Notes under the pieces: generated by a model
What the model saw: only the letters and a program-made list of their open reading frames with translations
What the model was told of the DNA's origin: nothing
The model's database searches: none
Translations under genes and position numbers: made by a program
Shown here: piece by piece, positions 22,719 through 30,000 of the stretch
Numbering within the stretch: the first letter of the stretch is position 1
Layout: every line of letters begins with the position of its first letter
NCBI RefSeq assembly: GCF_017939745.1
Contig: NZ_JAGKQQ010000001.1
Location: forward strand, 5,828,001 to 5,892,000
Length of the DNA stretch: 64,000 nt
DNA from: Gemmata palustris
Lineage (GTDB): Bacteria > Planctomycetota > Planctomycetia > Gemmatales > Gemmataceae
Direction of reading: 5' to 3'

Positions 22719-23623
22719 GGCTTCCTCCTGATGTCTGCGATTTCCTTGAGGTCTCGGGTGGCTATTTCCGCGTCGAGTCGTCGGTACTCTGCACGTCGGT
22801 CTTTCGCTGGAAGTGATTTCGCTTCCAAGTAACGCCTGTCAACAGAAAGGCCCGGTAGCTTCTCGATGGAGCGAGCGAAGGACTCCTCCCACGTGTAGGA
22901 CAAGCCAGTTTCGTGGTTGCGAAGAGTGCCCGTCCACTCTGAGGTGTGCCTCAGCCTCAGCAATGCCATTCCGAGCTGGTCTGCCATTTCGTAGGCAAGT
23001 TCCTTCCAGTCCATCGTACCCTCATCCGGCTCCTCGAACGGTGCCGAAGCTGCGAGTGGCATCGCGTCTGTTGGTGTGAGTCGGGCTGCCTCCGATAGGT
23101 TCAATGTGTCCCTATTCTGAACCTGTTCTGAACTCATACTCCGCCGTTCTTCGACAGCGACGAGCACTCGCCGTGCCTGTTCCCATGCCAGGGGCTGTTC
23201 GCGTTCGTAGTAGAGCGTCTTGCCGCCAGCTGCTTCCTTGTGATCTTTGAGCGCGACGAGATGCTTGAGCGCCGTCTCCAGCTCCTCCGATAGGTTCAAT
23301 TTTGAACCCAATTGAACCTGTTCTGAACCCATCGCCACCCGCTCCACCATGTCGAGCTGTTGCTCGGAATGGTCGGGAACGCTTTCGTGCAATACACGAT
23401 CACCGTCCTGCCATACTTCCCCATTGATTCTGTTGGGGTTTTCATCAGTCGCGTGTAATACATCGGGCGCGTTTTCACGCTTCGCCTGCCGCTGCAGATG
23501 TCCCTCGATGACGCGGAACCATGCTTGTCGCATCGCCTCAGCATCCTCGTTTTCTCGCTCCGCTAGCAGTTCCGGGGCATTCACCTCCAGCAATTCTCTG
23601 AGTTCGTTACTTATGTTTGTCAT
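22715..23623 (-). CDS. Phage early-operon protein with internal repeat, 302 aa
   Basis: ATG at 23623 overlaps the upstream stop (ATGA). Helical and acidic: ISNELRELLEVNAPELLAERENEDAEAMRQAWFRVIEGHL near the start. Two copies of an SEQVQ…LNLSE segment (about residues 98-114 and 163-179) are 65 codons apart. C-terminal half contains WKELAYEMADQLGMALLRLRHTSEW and a charged tail. The duplicated segment corresponds to a 47-bp DNA repeat rich in TTGAAC-like words. Not a recognised family; it lies among replication-type genes, so a role in replication initiation is possible. Confidence 0.65.
   Translation of the reverse strand: MTNISNELRELLEVNAPELLAERENEDAEAMRQAWFRVIEGHLQRQAKRENAPDVLHATDENPNRINGEVWQDGDRVLHESVPDHSEQQLDMVERVAMGSEQVQLGSKLNLSEELETALKHLVALKDHKEAAGGKTLYYEREQPLAWEQARRVLVAVEERRSMSSEQVQNRDTLNLSEAARLTPTDAMPLAASAPFEEPDEGTMDWKELAYEMADQLGMALLRLRHTSEWTGTLRNHETGLSYTWEESFARSIEKLPGLSVDRRYLEAKSLPAKDRRAEYRRLDAEIATRDLKEIADIRRKP
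23091..23137. repeat. 47-bp direct repeat, copy 1 (iteron-like)
   Basis: Begins TCCGATAGGTTCAAT and ends GAACCTGTTCTGAACTCAT. Copy 2 is at 23286-23332 with both flanks conserved and a divergent centre. Contains several GGTTCAA/TTGAAC/CTGAAC words in both orientations. Confidence 0.75.
23286..23332. repeat. 47-bp direct repeat, copy 2 (iteron-like)
   Basis: Same ends as copy 1, exactly 195 bp away and in the same reading frame. The centre here carries further TTGAAC words (GGTTCAATTTTGAACCCAAT). Clusters of such words inside a gene of a replication operon recall the lambda origin inside gene O. Origin function is inferred. Confidence 0.75.
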
Positions 23624-24387
23624 GTGGCCTCCTTGCCCGCAGTGATCGAAGTCAGAAATTCTTGCACATCGGTTTCGCTCGCCCCCGTGCGTCGCATCTC
23701 CTCTGCCGTGAGACGCACCCGCTCCTCTTTTGAATGCTGAACGGGTTGAGGGGTCGGATCGGCGATCGCTTCGCGCCACCGTTCGATTTCTGCAAGAGTG
23801 GTTTGATCCTCGGCCTCTTTCTTCGCTCGCCATTCCTCGCTTCCAATCATGAGCGCCCCCTTCCGAGGGTGCTTCTCCCATGCCTGCTGGTACTCCGTCG
23901 TTCCTTTGGCCTTGTCGATTTCTTGGGCTTCAAAGGCACGCATGAAAGCCCGCTCTTCAGAGAGGGGGTAATAGCCCTCAGTGATCCGCTGCTTGAGCCC
24001 GACGTAAACAGCGGCAGAAAGCGGCTCGCGTGGAGGGTCGATGATGGCGACAAGGTCGGCTGGAGCCGGGATGTCGGACTTTGTGCGGACGTACTGAGCG
24101 AGGGCTCCAAGAATTCGGTCCATCGGGTAATCCTCCAGCGCCCAGCAGAACCCTTCCACGAGCGTTTCCAGTTCGGCTTGTGTTTTTCCATATTGCTTCT
24201 GAAGGGCACAGACCTGAGAAAGGGCAATGCTAAGGCGTTCCTTGTCGCTCGCGCTCCGCCTCCGCTCGGTATTTGGCGGCGAGTCGCTCACCTTCGGAGC
24301 GCCATGTGGGTTTGGCTTGGTGGCTACTTGCCCCAGAGAATGGGGCGTTTGAAGTGTTGCTGTCAGTGAATCTGCGAGGGTTATCAT
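23620..24387 (-). CDS. Phage replication-associated protein, 255 aa
   Basis: ATG 24387 has a GGAG ribosome-binding site 8 nt upstream; stop overlaps the next start as ATGA. N-terminal about 50 residues overlap the end of the DUF1376 C-terminal gene. The core KERLSIALSQVCALQKQYGKTQAELETLVEGFCWALEDYPMDRILGALAQYVRTKSDIPAPADLVAIID resembles replication-loader or P-like phage proteins (helical, with the …IPAPADL… region common in them). It probably cooperates with the DUF1376 protein at the origin. A later start after the overlap is possible. Confidence 0.6.
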   Translation of the reverse strand: MITLADSLTATLQTPHSLGQVATKPNPHGAPKVSDSPPNTERRRSASDKERLSIALSQVCALQKQYGKTQAELETLVEGFCWALEDYPMDRILGALAQYVRTKSDIPAPADLVAIIDPPREPLSAAVYVGLKQRITEGYYPLSEERAFMRAFEAQEIDKAKGTTEYQQAWEKHPRKGALMIGSEEWRAKKEAEDQTTLAEIERWREAIADPTPQPVQHSKEERVRLTAEEMRRTGASETDVQEFLTSITAGKEAT

Positions 24388-24694
24388 GTGTGTCTCCTTT
24401 GAGGGGGTATACGTCTTGCCAGTTTTTTCGGATGGATTGCTCAAGAACGGCGGTCGGATCATGGCCCAGATCCTTAAGGCGCTCCAATTCCCGCAGCACT
24501 AACCGCTCCGCTTCCTGCGTCATGGTCTTCTTCATGACACGTCGCATTTCCTTGAACGCCGCCCAGATTGTCGGGTTGACGAAATCGGGTAACTGGGGGG
24601 TAGGGGGTAGAGAAGGTTTACCTTCTCTCCTGGATTTTGGCTTATGGCTTATGGATGGCATTGCCGTGGCATTGCTGATCTGATGCTGCGGCAT
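24230..24694 (-). CDS. DUF1376-associated C-terminal region, separate frame, 154 aa
   Basis: Contains LPDFVNPTIWAAFKEMRRVMKKTMTQEAERLVLRELERLKDLGHDPTAVLEQSIRKNWQDVYPLKG, the usual C-terminal module of DUF1376 replication proteins, but in a frame +1 to the N-terminal DUF1376 gene with which it overlaps by 53 nt. Either a frameshift split one gene, a +1 shift is used, or the ATG at 24694 gives a separate protein. The last about 52 codons are also read in another frame as the start of the 255-aa gene. Confidence 0.6.
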   Translation of the reverse strand: MPQHQISNATAMPSISHKPKSRREGKPSLPPTPQLPDFVNPTIWAAFKEMRRVMKKTMTQEAERLVLRELERLKDLGHDPTAVLEQSIRKNWQDVYPLKGDTHDNPRRFTDSNTSNAPFSGASSHQAKPTWRSEGERLAAKYRAEAERERQGTP

Positions 24695-25028
24695 TTGGTG
24701 AATTCCACCTTTTCAATGCCTTATCGCGATTCTGTCCCGTCTTCTGTGCAATTCCAAATAGGGTCTTCTGTACCCTCGCATGTACCCACCTTCTGTCACC
24801 ACTCTTCTCGAAGAATCCGAGGATCAGTTCACGCGATGAGCGCCAGCTTTTGTTGTCCATGCCGGTGACGCGGCGGAGCTGTGTCTCGTCGTCTGGAAGT
24901 CCGTCTGGACCTAAGCGGTAGTGGAAGGCAATAAGTCGGAAATATGCGCCAAGCTCGGCTGGTGAGAGATGCACCGTGTCGGAGAGGAAATCGCCGAGAT
25001 GTAGAGGAATGGTGTGGATGCTGGTCAT
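24642..25028 (-). CDS. DUF1376 phage replication protein, N-terminal domain
   Basis: 128 aa from ATG 25028 with a GGGAGG ribosome-binding site 5 nt upstream. HTIPLHLGDFLSDTVHLSPAELGAYFRLIAFHYRLGPDGLPDDETQLRRVTGMDNKSWRSSRELILGFFE is a textbook DUF1376 winged-helix domain, found in phage origin-binding or replisome-organiser proteins. The product ends soon after the basic helix KALKRWN, whereas family members continue into the module encoded at 24230-24694. Confidence 0.85.
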   Translation of the reverse strand: MTSIHTIPLHLGDFLSDTVHLSPAELGAYFRLIAFHYRLGPDGLPDDETQLRRVTGMDNKSWRSSRELILGFFEKSGDRRWVHARVQKTLFGIAQKTGQNRDKALKRWNSPNAAASDQQCHGNAIHKP

Positions 25029-25205
25029 AAACCTCCCGAAAGGTCGCCCGAATCTGTTATGATCAGGGAAACTACTTCGGGGAGTAGCTTTTCGCGCGGC
25101 CACGCTATCCCTGACCTTCAGCAACCGTTAGCACGATTCAGCGTGAATGGGAAGCGTTTTCTTGATGCGCTATTTATGCGGAAGGGTGGGGCCGTTTATC
25201 GCGGG

Positions 25206-25385
25206 CTAATCCTCTCCGTCCAGCCACTCTTCAAAATACCGCTCATCGGCAACAACGCAGGTAAATGGCGGATAAACGCGGACAAGCGTACCATCGGGAT
25301 CTCGATACTCCCGGATCGGCTTCATGAGCTGTGCGGCCCCTTTTTGCCTGTGCCAGGGGTGATTTGAGGCGGGTTTTCTAGCCAC
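25206..25385 (-). CDS. Small phage protein, 59 aa
   Basis: GTG start at 25385 overlaps the VRR-NUC stop by 8 nt; an internal ATG (residue 21) is an alternative. Reads MKPIREYRDPDGTLVRVYPPFTCVVADERYFEEWLDGED at the C-terminal end. Unknown function. The 177 bp between this gene and the DUF1376 start contain no gene but include CTACT/AGTAG repeats and may hold a second promoter. Confidence 0.55.
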   Translation of the reverse strand: MARKPASNHPWHRQKGAAQLMKPIREYRDPDGTLVRVYPPFTCVVADERYFEEWLDGED

Positions 25386-25716
25386 GAAGAATCGCCTCGC
25401 GATGCGCTTCCAGATCGTCGATGGACCGAATCACCAGGTAAATGCCTCCACTGGCCTCGCACTGCTCTTTGAAGCGTTTCTGTGAATCCTCAAGGCGTCC
25501 GCCCTCACGTTTACACTCGATGCCGAGGAACCGGCCGGAACGAGTCATCCCGAGAAGATCTGGTGAGCCTGGAAAGCCAAAGCGGATGTACTTGCCGGTG
25601 ACCGGGTGCTTGAAACCCCCTGTGTTGTTCCGCCACACGAACACTCGGTTGTGATGGCACCACGCGACGACCACACTGAGCACTTTCGATTCGGGAGTGG
25701 CTCCGCGTCGCTTCAC
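25378..25716 (-). CDS. VRR-NUC nuclease
   Basis: 112 aa, GTG start at 25716 overlapping the upstream stop (GTGA). Motifs ATPESKV…VFVWRNNTGGF, GFPGSPDLLGMT and FLGIECKREGGRLEDSQKRF form the PD-(D/E)xK core of the stand-alone VRR-NUC family common in phage replication operons, with Asp in SPDLLG and Glu/Lys in IECK as metal ligands. It probably acts as an endonuclease or Holliday-junction-type nuclease in replication or recombination. Confidence 0.9.
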   Translation of the reverse strand: MKRRGATPESKVLSVVVAWCHHNRVFVWRNNTGGFKHPVTGKYIRFGFPGSPDLLGMTRSGRFLGIECKREGGRLEDSQKRFKEQCEASGGIYLVIRSIDDLEAHREAILRG

Positions 25717-25901
25717 TCGTCCCAGCCTCTCGTTTGCTGCTGATGCTGACGCTCTTGAAGCTTGCGGATCGCATCCCACATCTTTTCCATCTCTTCCGCG
25801 AACACCACCCGGAACGCTCGGTCAGTGTCCTTTGAGGTGACGGTGGGACCGGTGGCGAGCTTCTTGGCGGCTTCGTCGATCTTGCGCGCGATATCGATCA
25901 T
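25713..25901 (-). CDS. Small helical phage protein, 62 aa
   Basis: IARKIDEAAKKLATGPTVTSKDTDRAFRVVFAEEMEKMWDAIRKLQERQHQQQ, predicted helical and coiled coil at the C-terminus. ATGA/GTGA overlaps link it to the HTH gene upstream and the nuclease downstream. Unknown function. Confidence 0.62.
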   Translation of the reverse strand: MIDIARKIDEAAKKLATGPTVTSKDTDRAFRVVFAEEMEKMWDAIRKLQERQHQQQTRGWDE

Positions 25902-26104
25902 GACTGGTTCCTCCGGCAGTGCCTTGTGGTCCTGTACCACTCCCTGAGCTTGTCGATGTCGAAATAATAGCGCTCGCCGATCTGCTCGAATGGCGGCGGG
26001 TTCTTTCCCTTTCGGACGTAGTAGCTGAGGTTGCCACGGTCCATGCCGATCATTCGGGCCGCGTCCGTGAGCGTGTAAGTCTTTGAAGTCTCTAGGTATC
26101 CCAT
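25898..26104 (-). CDS. AlpA/MerR-like HTH protein, first gene of leftward early operon
   Basis: 68 aa. TYTLTDAARMIGMDRGNLSYYVRKGKNPPPFEQIGERYYFDIDKLREWY is a classic HTH_17/AlpA-type winged helix with a YYFDIDKL wing. Such proteins regulate excision or early transcription. It begins at the divergent control region with palindromic sites and probably binds there. Confidence 0.8.
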   Translation of the reverse strand: MGYLETSKTYTLTDAARMIGMDRGNLSYYVRKGKNPPPFEQIGERYYFDIDKLREWYRTTRHCRRNQS

Positions 26105-26219
26105 AATTCACTTCACATTGATGTAAATAACGCTTGATTGATATTTCTAACCGTGATAGCTTCCCACAAGAGCAAGGAACAAGTCAACAACTCATTTCAC
26201 ATCAACACGGAGCAAAACC
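26105..26219. promoter_or_regulatory. Divergent early control region with operator-like palindromes
   Basis: 115 bp between divergent early operons. TTCACATTGATGTAAA (26112-26127) is a near-palindrome centred on ACAT-TG-ATGT. A second half-site TTTCACATCAA lies at 26195-26205. The AT-rich stretch 26120-26155 suits promoter elements. The likely ligand is the AlpA-like protein or an unseen repressor. Confidence 0.55.
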
Positions 26220-26396
26220 ATGATGAGAGACATTAACGGTACCAGCCTGGAAGGCGAACAGAAGAAGGTCGATCAGGCCCTTTCCGACGCTGCCAGCGTA
26301 CTGAGAAACCCGGACGCCACACTGGAACAGAGGAGTGCTGCCGCAAGCCTGCTGGGACGTAAGGGCGGCAAATCGAAGCGAGGCGTTCATGAGTAA
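26220..26396 (+). CDS. Small phage protein, 58 aa
   Basis: First gene of the rightward early operon, with GGAG 9 nt before the ATG. DINGTSLEGEQKKVDQALSDAASVLRNPDATLEQRSAAASLLGRKGGKSKRG: helical with a basic C-terminus. The stop lies inside the start of the next gene (8-nt overlap). Unknown function. Confidence 0.6.
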   Translation: MMRDINGTSLEGEQKKVDQALSDAASVLRNPDATLEQRSAAASLLGRKGGKSKRGVHE

Positions 26397-26808
26397 GCAG
26401 CAAACCATCGTGGAATGGAAACGCATCGGCGGGAAGCTGGTGCGGGTCGAGACACGTCGCCGCAAAACCTCCTCGAAAGCTCAGGGAATGGACCTGTGGG
26501 GATTCTCCTTCGCAGTAACACTCTGCATCACCCTGGTGTCGGCGTTTGCCCTGCAAATCAAGGCGGAAGAGCGGTACGGGGTGATTCCTCAGCAGAAGTC
26601 GGAGATGTCGCTCACCGAGTTCACGCAGAACGTACTGGACGAACACAACCGCTCACAGGGCATCGAGAAGAACGAAGTGGCGGTGGAAGTCAGTCGCTCC
26701 GCCCGTGAAGCAGAATACGGTTGGCTCGCAGACATCGCAGAATGTGCGGAGAAGTACGGCCCGGACTGCTGGGATCGTATCGCGCCGAAGAAGGGTGGTA
26801 AGCAATGA
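26389..26808 (+). CDS. Single-pass membrane protein, 139 aa
   Basis: Basic N-terminus (EWKRIGGKLVRVETRRRKTSSK), one TM segment near residues 45-62 (LWGFSFAVTLCITLVSAFAL), then a charged periplasmic or extracellular region ending with three Cys (AECAEKYGPDCWDR). Start at ATG 26389, coupled to the previous gene. A role in superinfection exclusion is possible but only by analogy of size and topology. Confidence 0.6.
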   Translation: MSKQQTIVEWKRIGGKLVRVETRRRKTSSKAQGMDLWGFSFAVTLCITLVSAFALQIKAEERYGVIPQQKSEMSLTEFTQNVLDEHNRSQGIEKNEVAVEVSRSAREAEYGWLADIAECAEKYGPDCWDRIAPKKGGKQ

Positions 26809-26975
26809 AGATGGCGCTGATCGTCTCGTTCTTCATCGGAGCACTTTTGCTCAGTGTACTCGGCCTGAGCCTTGGGGCTTACTTGGATGGCTTCAAGAAT
26901 GGCTATCAACAACTAAAAATGGTTTGCGTTGAAGCCAAGACCAAAGGCTACCAACTCGAACAATGCGAAGGATAG
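26805..26975 (+). CDS. Small membrane protein, 56 aa
   Basis: KMALIVSFFIGALLLSVLGLSLGAYLDGFKNGYQQLKMVC: one N-terminal TM segment followed by a short polar tail with Cys. ATGA overlap with the previous gene. Confidence 0.6.
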   Translation: MKMALIVSFFIGALLLSVLGLSLGAYLDGFKNGYQQLKMVCVEAKTKGYQLEQCEG

Positions 26976-26980
26976 TAGCT

Positions 26981-27136
26981 ATGCCAGAGTTGAGTCTACC
27001 AATGTTGATATTCATCCTTGTTGCCCTGATCATTGGGCTGACAATCGCCGATGTGAAGCGATGCCAAGGAGGCAACCAAAAGGCGTCAATAGAGCAATGT
27101 TTACAACAGGAGAAGCACCATGAAACTAGTTACTGA
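26981..27136 (+). CDS. Small membrane protein, 51 aa
   Basis: PELSLPMLIFILVALIIGLTIADVKRCQGGNQKASIEQCLQQ: one TM segment and a polar tail. Lies 5 nt after the previous stop and overlaps the 92-aa gene start by 17 nt. The three consecutive small membrane genes suggest an envelope-directed function. Confidence 0.55.
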   Translation: MPELSLPMLIFILVALIIGLTIADVKRCQGGNQKASIEQCLQQEKHHETSY

Positions 27137-27398
27137 AAACAAAGGTCCAATTCCACACGCCGACAAAGTCTTCCTCGACACGGCAGAGCGCGTGGGAAAC
27201 GTCGATCCGATGGTGTACGCGGAGCAACTGCACTTCACGGCGACCACCAACCTGGAGGCCCTGACGCTGATGGACCCGCACGTCCTGAGCGGTGTCATCA
27301 CCGAGGAGGAAGCCGAACAGACGATGAGCCACGCTCGTGAGGTACTGCGGATCATCCGGCGAGCCAACGAGCAACGCCGCTTCGATTCGCGGCCGTAA
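27120..27398 (+). CDS. Hypothetical phage protein, 92 aa
   Basis: Good ribosome-binding site (GGAG, 8 nt before ATG). Contains ADKVFLDTAERVGNVDPMVYAEQLHFTATTNLEALTLMDPHVLSGVITEEEAEQTMSHAREVLRIIRRAN. Soluble, helical. Unknown family. Confidence 0.62.
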   Translation: MKLVTENKGPIPHADKVFLDTAERVGNVDPMVYAEQLHFTATTNLEALTLMDPHVLSGVITEEEAEQTMSHAREVLRIIRRANEQRRFDSRP

Positions 27399-27649
27399 TG
27401 CAGATTCTTCCGCCCTTTCCATCAGCCCGCGAACGCAAGCGTGTGTACACGATGGTTAACGATGCGATCATAGGGGCGCGGAGTCTGGTTCAACTCGACA
27501 TGATTTTGAAGGAGCACGCCCATGACATAGCACGCCTGAAACAGTACCCCGTCCTCGAATTCGATTTCGGGGATGCTATTGCAAAAACCGTTCAGAGTAC
27601 CGAGAGTTTTTTAATCGAATTGTCTCAACAGAAGGAACATGAGTTATGA
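27398..27649 (+). CDS. Hypothetical phage protein, 83 aa
   Basis: ATG shares a base with the preceding stop (TAATG). ARERKRVYTMVNDAIIGARSLVQLDMILKEHAHDIARLKQYPVLEFDFGDAIAK; helical, soluble. Overlaps the next gene as ATGA. Confidence 0.62.
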   Translation: MQILPPFPSARERKRVYTMVNDAIIGARSLVQLDMILKEHAHDIARLKQYPVLEFDFGDAIAKTVQSTESFLIELSQQKEHEL

Positions 27650-28263
27650 CCTATATCGCCCCACAGGAGAAACGTGAATTTAAGCTAGTTACAGAAGGCC
27701 CACACATCGCAGTGCTGGTTCGCATCATTGACCTCGGCAGCCACCAGAACAATTTCGGGAACATCCGCCGCCAGGTGGATTTTGCCTGGGAAGTGCCCGA
27801 TGAGCTGGCCGAGAACGGCAAACCACTGTTGGTCAGTAACCGCTACAGCGTGACGATGACCGAGAAATCACAGCTACCGAAAATGGTGCGCGGATGGGTC
27901 GGCGGTGACCCGCTGAGCGAAGGCATCGACTTCACCAAACTGCTCGGCCGCCCGGCGATGATAAACGTTCGTCACTCCGTGAACGACGACAAAACCTACG
28001 CGAATGTTGACACCGTGATGCCGCTGCCCAAGGGGATGCCTGCTCCAACCCACGTTCACGAGCCGTTGATTTTCTGGATGTACCTGGAGCAGAGGAGAAT
28101 GGATAAGGCGGTGTTCGAGGCCTTGCCCGAGTACCTGCGGAAGACGATCGAGAAGTCCAACGAATACGCCACGATTTCCGGCTCCGGGATGCACTCGGCC
28201 TCATCCTCGCCTCGTACCGATGACAGCGTCCCGTCATACTTCGATGAAGGCCCCGGCTACTGA
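27646..28263 (+). CDS. Phage ssDNA-binding-like protein, 205 aa
   Basis: MTYIAPQEKREFKLVTEGPHIAVLVRIIDLGSHQNNFGN…VDFAWEVPDEL…RYSVTMTEKSQLPKMVRGWVG…KLLGRPAMINVRHSV…KTYANVDTVMPLPKGM. This order matches a widespread phage early protein of about 200 aa often predicted to bind single-stranded DNA during replication or recombination. OB-fold-like beta content in the first two thirds, acidic tail (EGPGY) at the end. Function is family-level inference. Confidence 0.68.
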   Translation: MTYIAPQEKREFKLVTEGPHIAVLVRIIDLGSHQNNFGNIRRQVDFAWEVPDELAENGKPLLVSNRYSVTMTEKSQLPKMVRGWVGGDPLSEGIDFTKLLGRPAMINVRHSVNDDKTYANVDTVMPLPKGMPAPTHVHEPLIFWMYLEQRRMDKAVFEALPEYLRKTIEKSNEYATISGSGMHSASSSPRTDDSVPSYFDEGPGY

Positions 28264-28272
28264 GTCACGTAA

Positions 28273-28302
28273 CTAACTGACCGGAGGGGTTTCGGCCCCT
28301 CC
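28273..28302. repeat. 30-bp repeat forming a GGAGGGG-TTTCGG-CCCCTCC hairpin, copy 1
   Basis: Sits between the ssDNA-binding-like gene and the 158-aa gene. An identical 30-bp copy is at 30168-30197, and a further near-copy of the surrounding 45 bp continues on its right. The perfect 7-bp stem may terminate or stabilise mRNA; no T-tract follows. Confidence 0.75.
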
Positions 28303-28324
28303 AACGAACCAACGGAGAACCCGC

Positions 28325-28801
28325 ATGACGAAACCACGCATCGACTACCCGGCCCTCTTCCCGCACGTGATAGAAGGCTACGTTCAGGGCAAGAGCCAAA
28401 TGGCCATCGCCACCGATCTGAACACACATCCAACGCACATCTCCCGATCACTTCACGTTCACGGCCTGTCGCACTGGAAGGTCACCAAACTGGTCCGAGA
28501 CGGGCTCACCGCTCAGCAGATCATCGAATACGCCACGGCAAAGGAGCCGGAACTGCCGCTGACGGCATCAGGAGGGCCGGGGACAGTGCGATCCAACGGG
28601 CCTTTTTTCGCCTCAACGGAGGAAGCCTTCGCCTTTGCGCGGCAGAAAATCACCGACCAATCGCAGGTCATCCTGCAGCAGGCACAGACGATCGAGACGT
28701 ATTGGGAGTGCTGGCGTTTGATTCAGGACGCTCTTGCAAAGATGGAGCACGCGCTGGACCAGCAGGAGATCGCTGAGCGCCAGAAAGCGGGGGTGGCGTG
28801 A
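28325..28801 (+). CDS. Phage protein with HTH-like N-terminus, 158 aa
   Basis: PALFPHVIEGYVQGKSQMAIATDLNTHPTHISRSLHVHGLSHWKVTKLVRDGLTAQQIIEYA looks like a resolvase- or TrfB-type HTH (QMAIATDLNTHPTHISRSL). A coiled-coil C-terminus follows (QSQVILQQAQTIETYWECWRLIQDALAKMEHALDQQEIAE). Probable DNA-binding regulator. ATG preceded by GGAG. Confidence 0.6.
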   Translation: MTKPRIDYPALFPHVIEGYVQGKSQMAIATDLNTHPTHISRSLHVHGLSHWKVTKLVRDGLTAQQIIEYATAKEPELPLTASGGPGTVRSNGPFFASTEEAFAFARQKITDQSQVILQQAQTIETYWECWRLIQDALAKMEHALDQQEIAERQKAGVA

Positions 28802-29181
28802 AGAGGCACTTTTACACCGATCCGCTCGCCGCTGCGTGGATGGCGAAGCATATCGGGATGCGGTTTGGATTCTTTGATGAGAGGTCCGACTTCCGTGAGT
28901 ACGAAGTGCCGATTACAGGAGAGGATGATTGGTGGCGATCTGACCGCGGCAGGTTCTATGTCCATCCCGACTCGCTGCACCTGCTGGAGCCACGGATTGG
29001 GGATTTATTGGTTGAAACTGGCCGGCTGCCAATCGCCCGAATCGTTGACAGCGACGTGGACTACATCAGTTTTGGCCACAACATCGCAATGCTCTTTGCC
29101 ACAGAGATGTTGAGAAAAGGTCGCGCTCGCATCATCCAGCGCGACGGAAAACCGTTCTTCTGGCCGGAGCTGGAGGATTGA
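28798..29181 (+). CDS. Hypothetical phage protein, 127 aa
   Basis: GTG start overlapping the previous stop. Alpha/beta composition: RHFYTDPLAAAWMAKHIGMRFGFFDERSDFREYEVPITGEDDWW, later GDLLVETGRLPIARIVDSDVDYISFG. Unknown family; typical of phage early operon extras. Confidence 0.6.
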   Translation: MKRHFYTDPLAAAWMAKHIGMRFGFFDERSDFREYEVPITGEDDWWRSDRGRFYVHPDSLHLLEPRIGDLLVETGRLPIARIVDSDVDYISFGHNIAMLFATEMLRKGRARIIQRDGKPFFWPELED

Positions 29182-29340
29182 GTGACACCCGCCCAGACGA
29201 AACGGCTCGCAGTGAAGCTCTCCGAACCGAAACGGGAAGGCGTACCGCTGCTGGCGTTCGTCGGGGCGGTCACCGTGATGCTGCTCCCGTGCGTGGTGTT
29301 CTCGCAGGTGCTGCCGGAGGTTCGGGGACGGGATCGGTAA
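29182..29340 (+). CDS. Small membrane protein, 52 aa
   Basis: GTG directly after the previous stop. Basic N-terminus, then VPLLAFVGAVTVMLLPCVVFSQVLPEV as one TM segment. Last gene of the rightward early operon. Modest support. Confidence 0.45.
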   Translation: MTPAQTKRLAVKLSEPKREGVPLLAFVGAVTVMLLPCVVFSQVLPEVRGRDR

Positions 29341-29359
29341 TCAAAAGTTCGGCAGGCTT

Positions 29360-29896
29360 TTACCTCTCGACAACGCATTCCTTCAGAGATCGCTTCAGCT
29401 CTTCGATTCCCGCTTCCGTTACCTTCGTCTCGCTCAAATTCAGGTTGGTTAGCTTTTTGAGCACGATTAACTCCTTCAGACCCGCATCTGTAACCTTCGT
29501 CATCGACAAATCGAGATGGGAGATATTTTTTAGTCCGGCTACCACCTTTAAGCCTTCATCCGTCACAAGCGTACCAGAAAGGTCCAGCAGCCCTAGATTC
29601 TCGCACCCGGTCAATCCCTTCAGTGCGTCGTCATTTACCGCTGCCAACATAAGGTGGAGGGTAAGAAGCCTCCGAACCCCGGCCAGCTTACGCAAATCCT
29701 CTTCGGTTATTGTTTGGCATCTAACAAGGAAGACGGATATCGGTTTATCCGGCAACTCGACTTCCTGAGTCATCCTCCCGCCCAGCTTTGAAACCAAAGC
29801 ACTCGCCTCTCTTTCGGACGTCTCGGGTGGCGCTGACCCGGATGAACATCCGACAAGAAATGGCGTGCTCAGAATGAACACCAAAATCCTGGACAT
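29360..29896 (-). CDS. Leucine-rich-repeat lipoprotein
   Basis: 178 aa. Signal peptide with lipobox (FLVGC at about residues 13-17) predicts a lipid-anchored envelope protein. Five to six repeats of the LxxLxLxxTxVTDxGLKxL type follow (NLGLLDLSGTLVTDEGLK, NISHLDLSMTKVTDAGLK, LTNLNLSETKVTEAGIE), the planctomycete-type bacterial LRR. It is oriented against its phage neighbours and looks like host-derived cargo. Binding partner unknown. Confidence 0.82.
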   Translation of the reverse strand: MSRILVFILSTPFLVGCSSGSAPPETSEREASALVSKLGGRMTQEVELPDKPISVFLVRCQTITEEDLRKLAGVRRLLTLHLMLAAVNDDALKGLTGCENLGLLDLSGTLVTDEGLKVVAGLKNISHLDLSMTKVTDAGLKELIVLKKLTNLNLSETKVTEAGIEELKRSLKECVVER

Positions 29897-30000
29897 CGTG
29901 ATTCCTGGTATGCGGCCGGAGACGATCTATTGAAGTTGGCTCCTCGCCGATTGTAACCTCGTCACACCGTACTTTCAATTCACATGAAGCTCAATACGAC

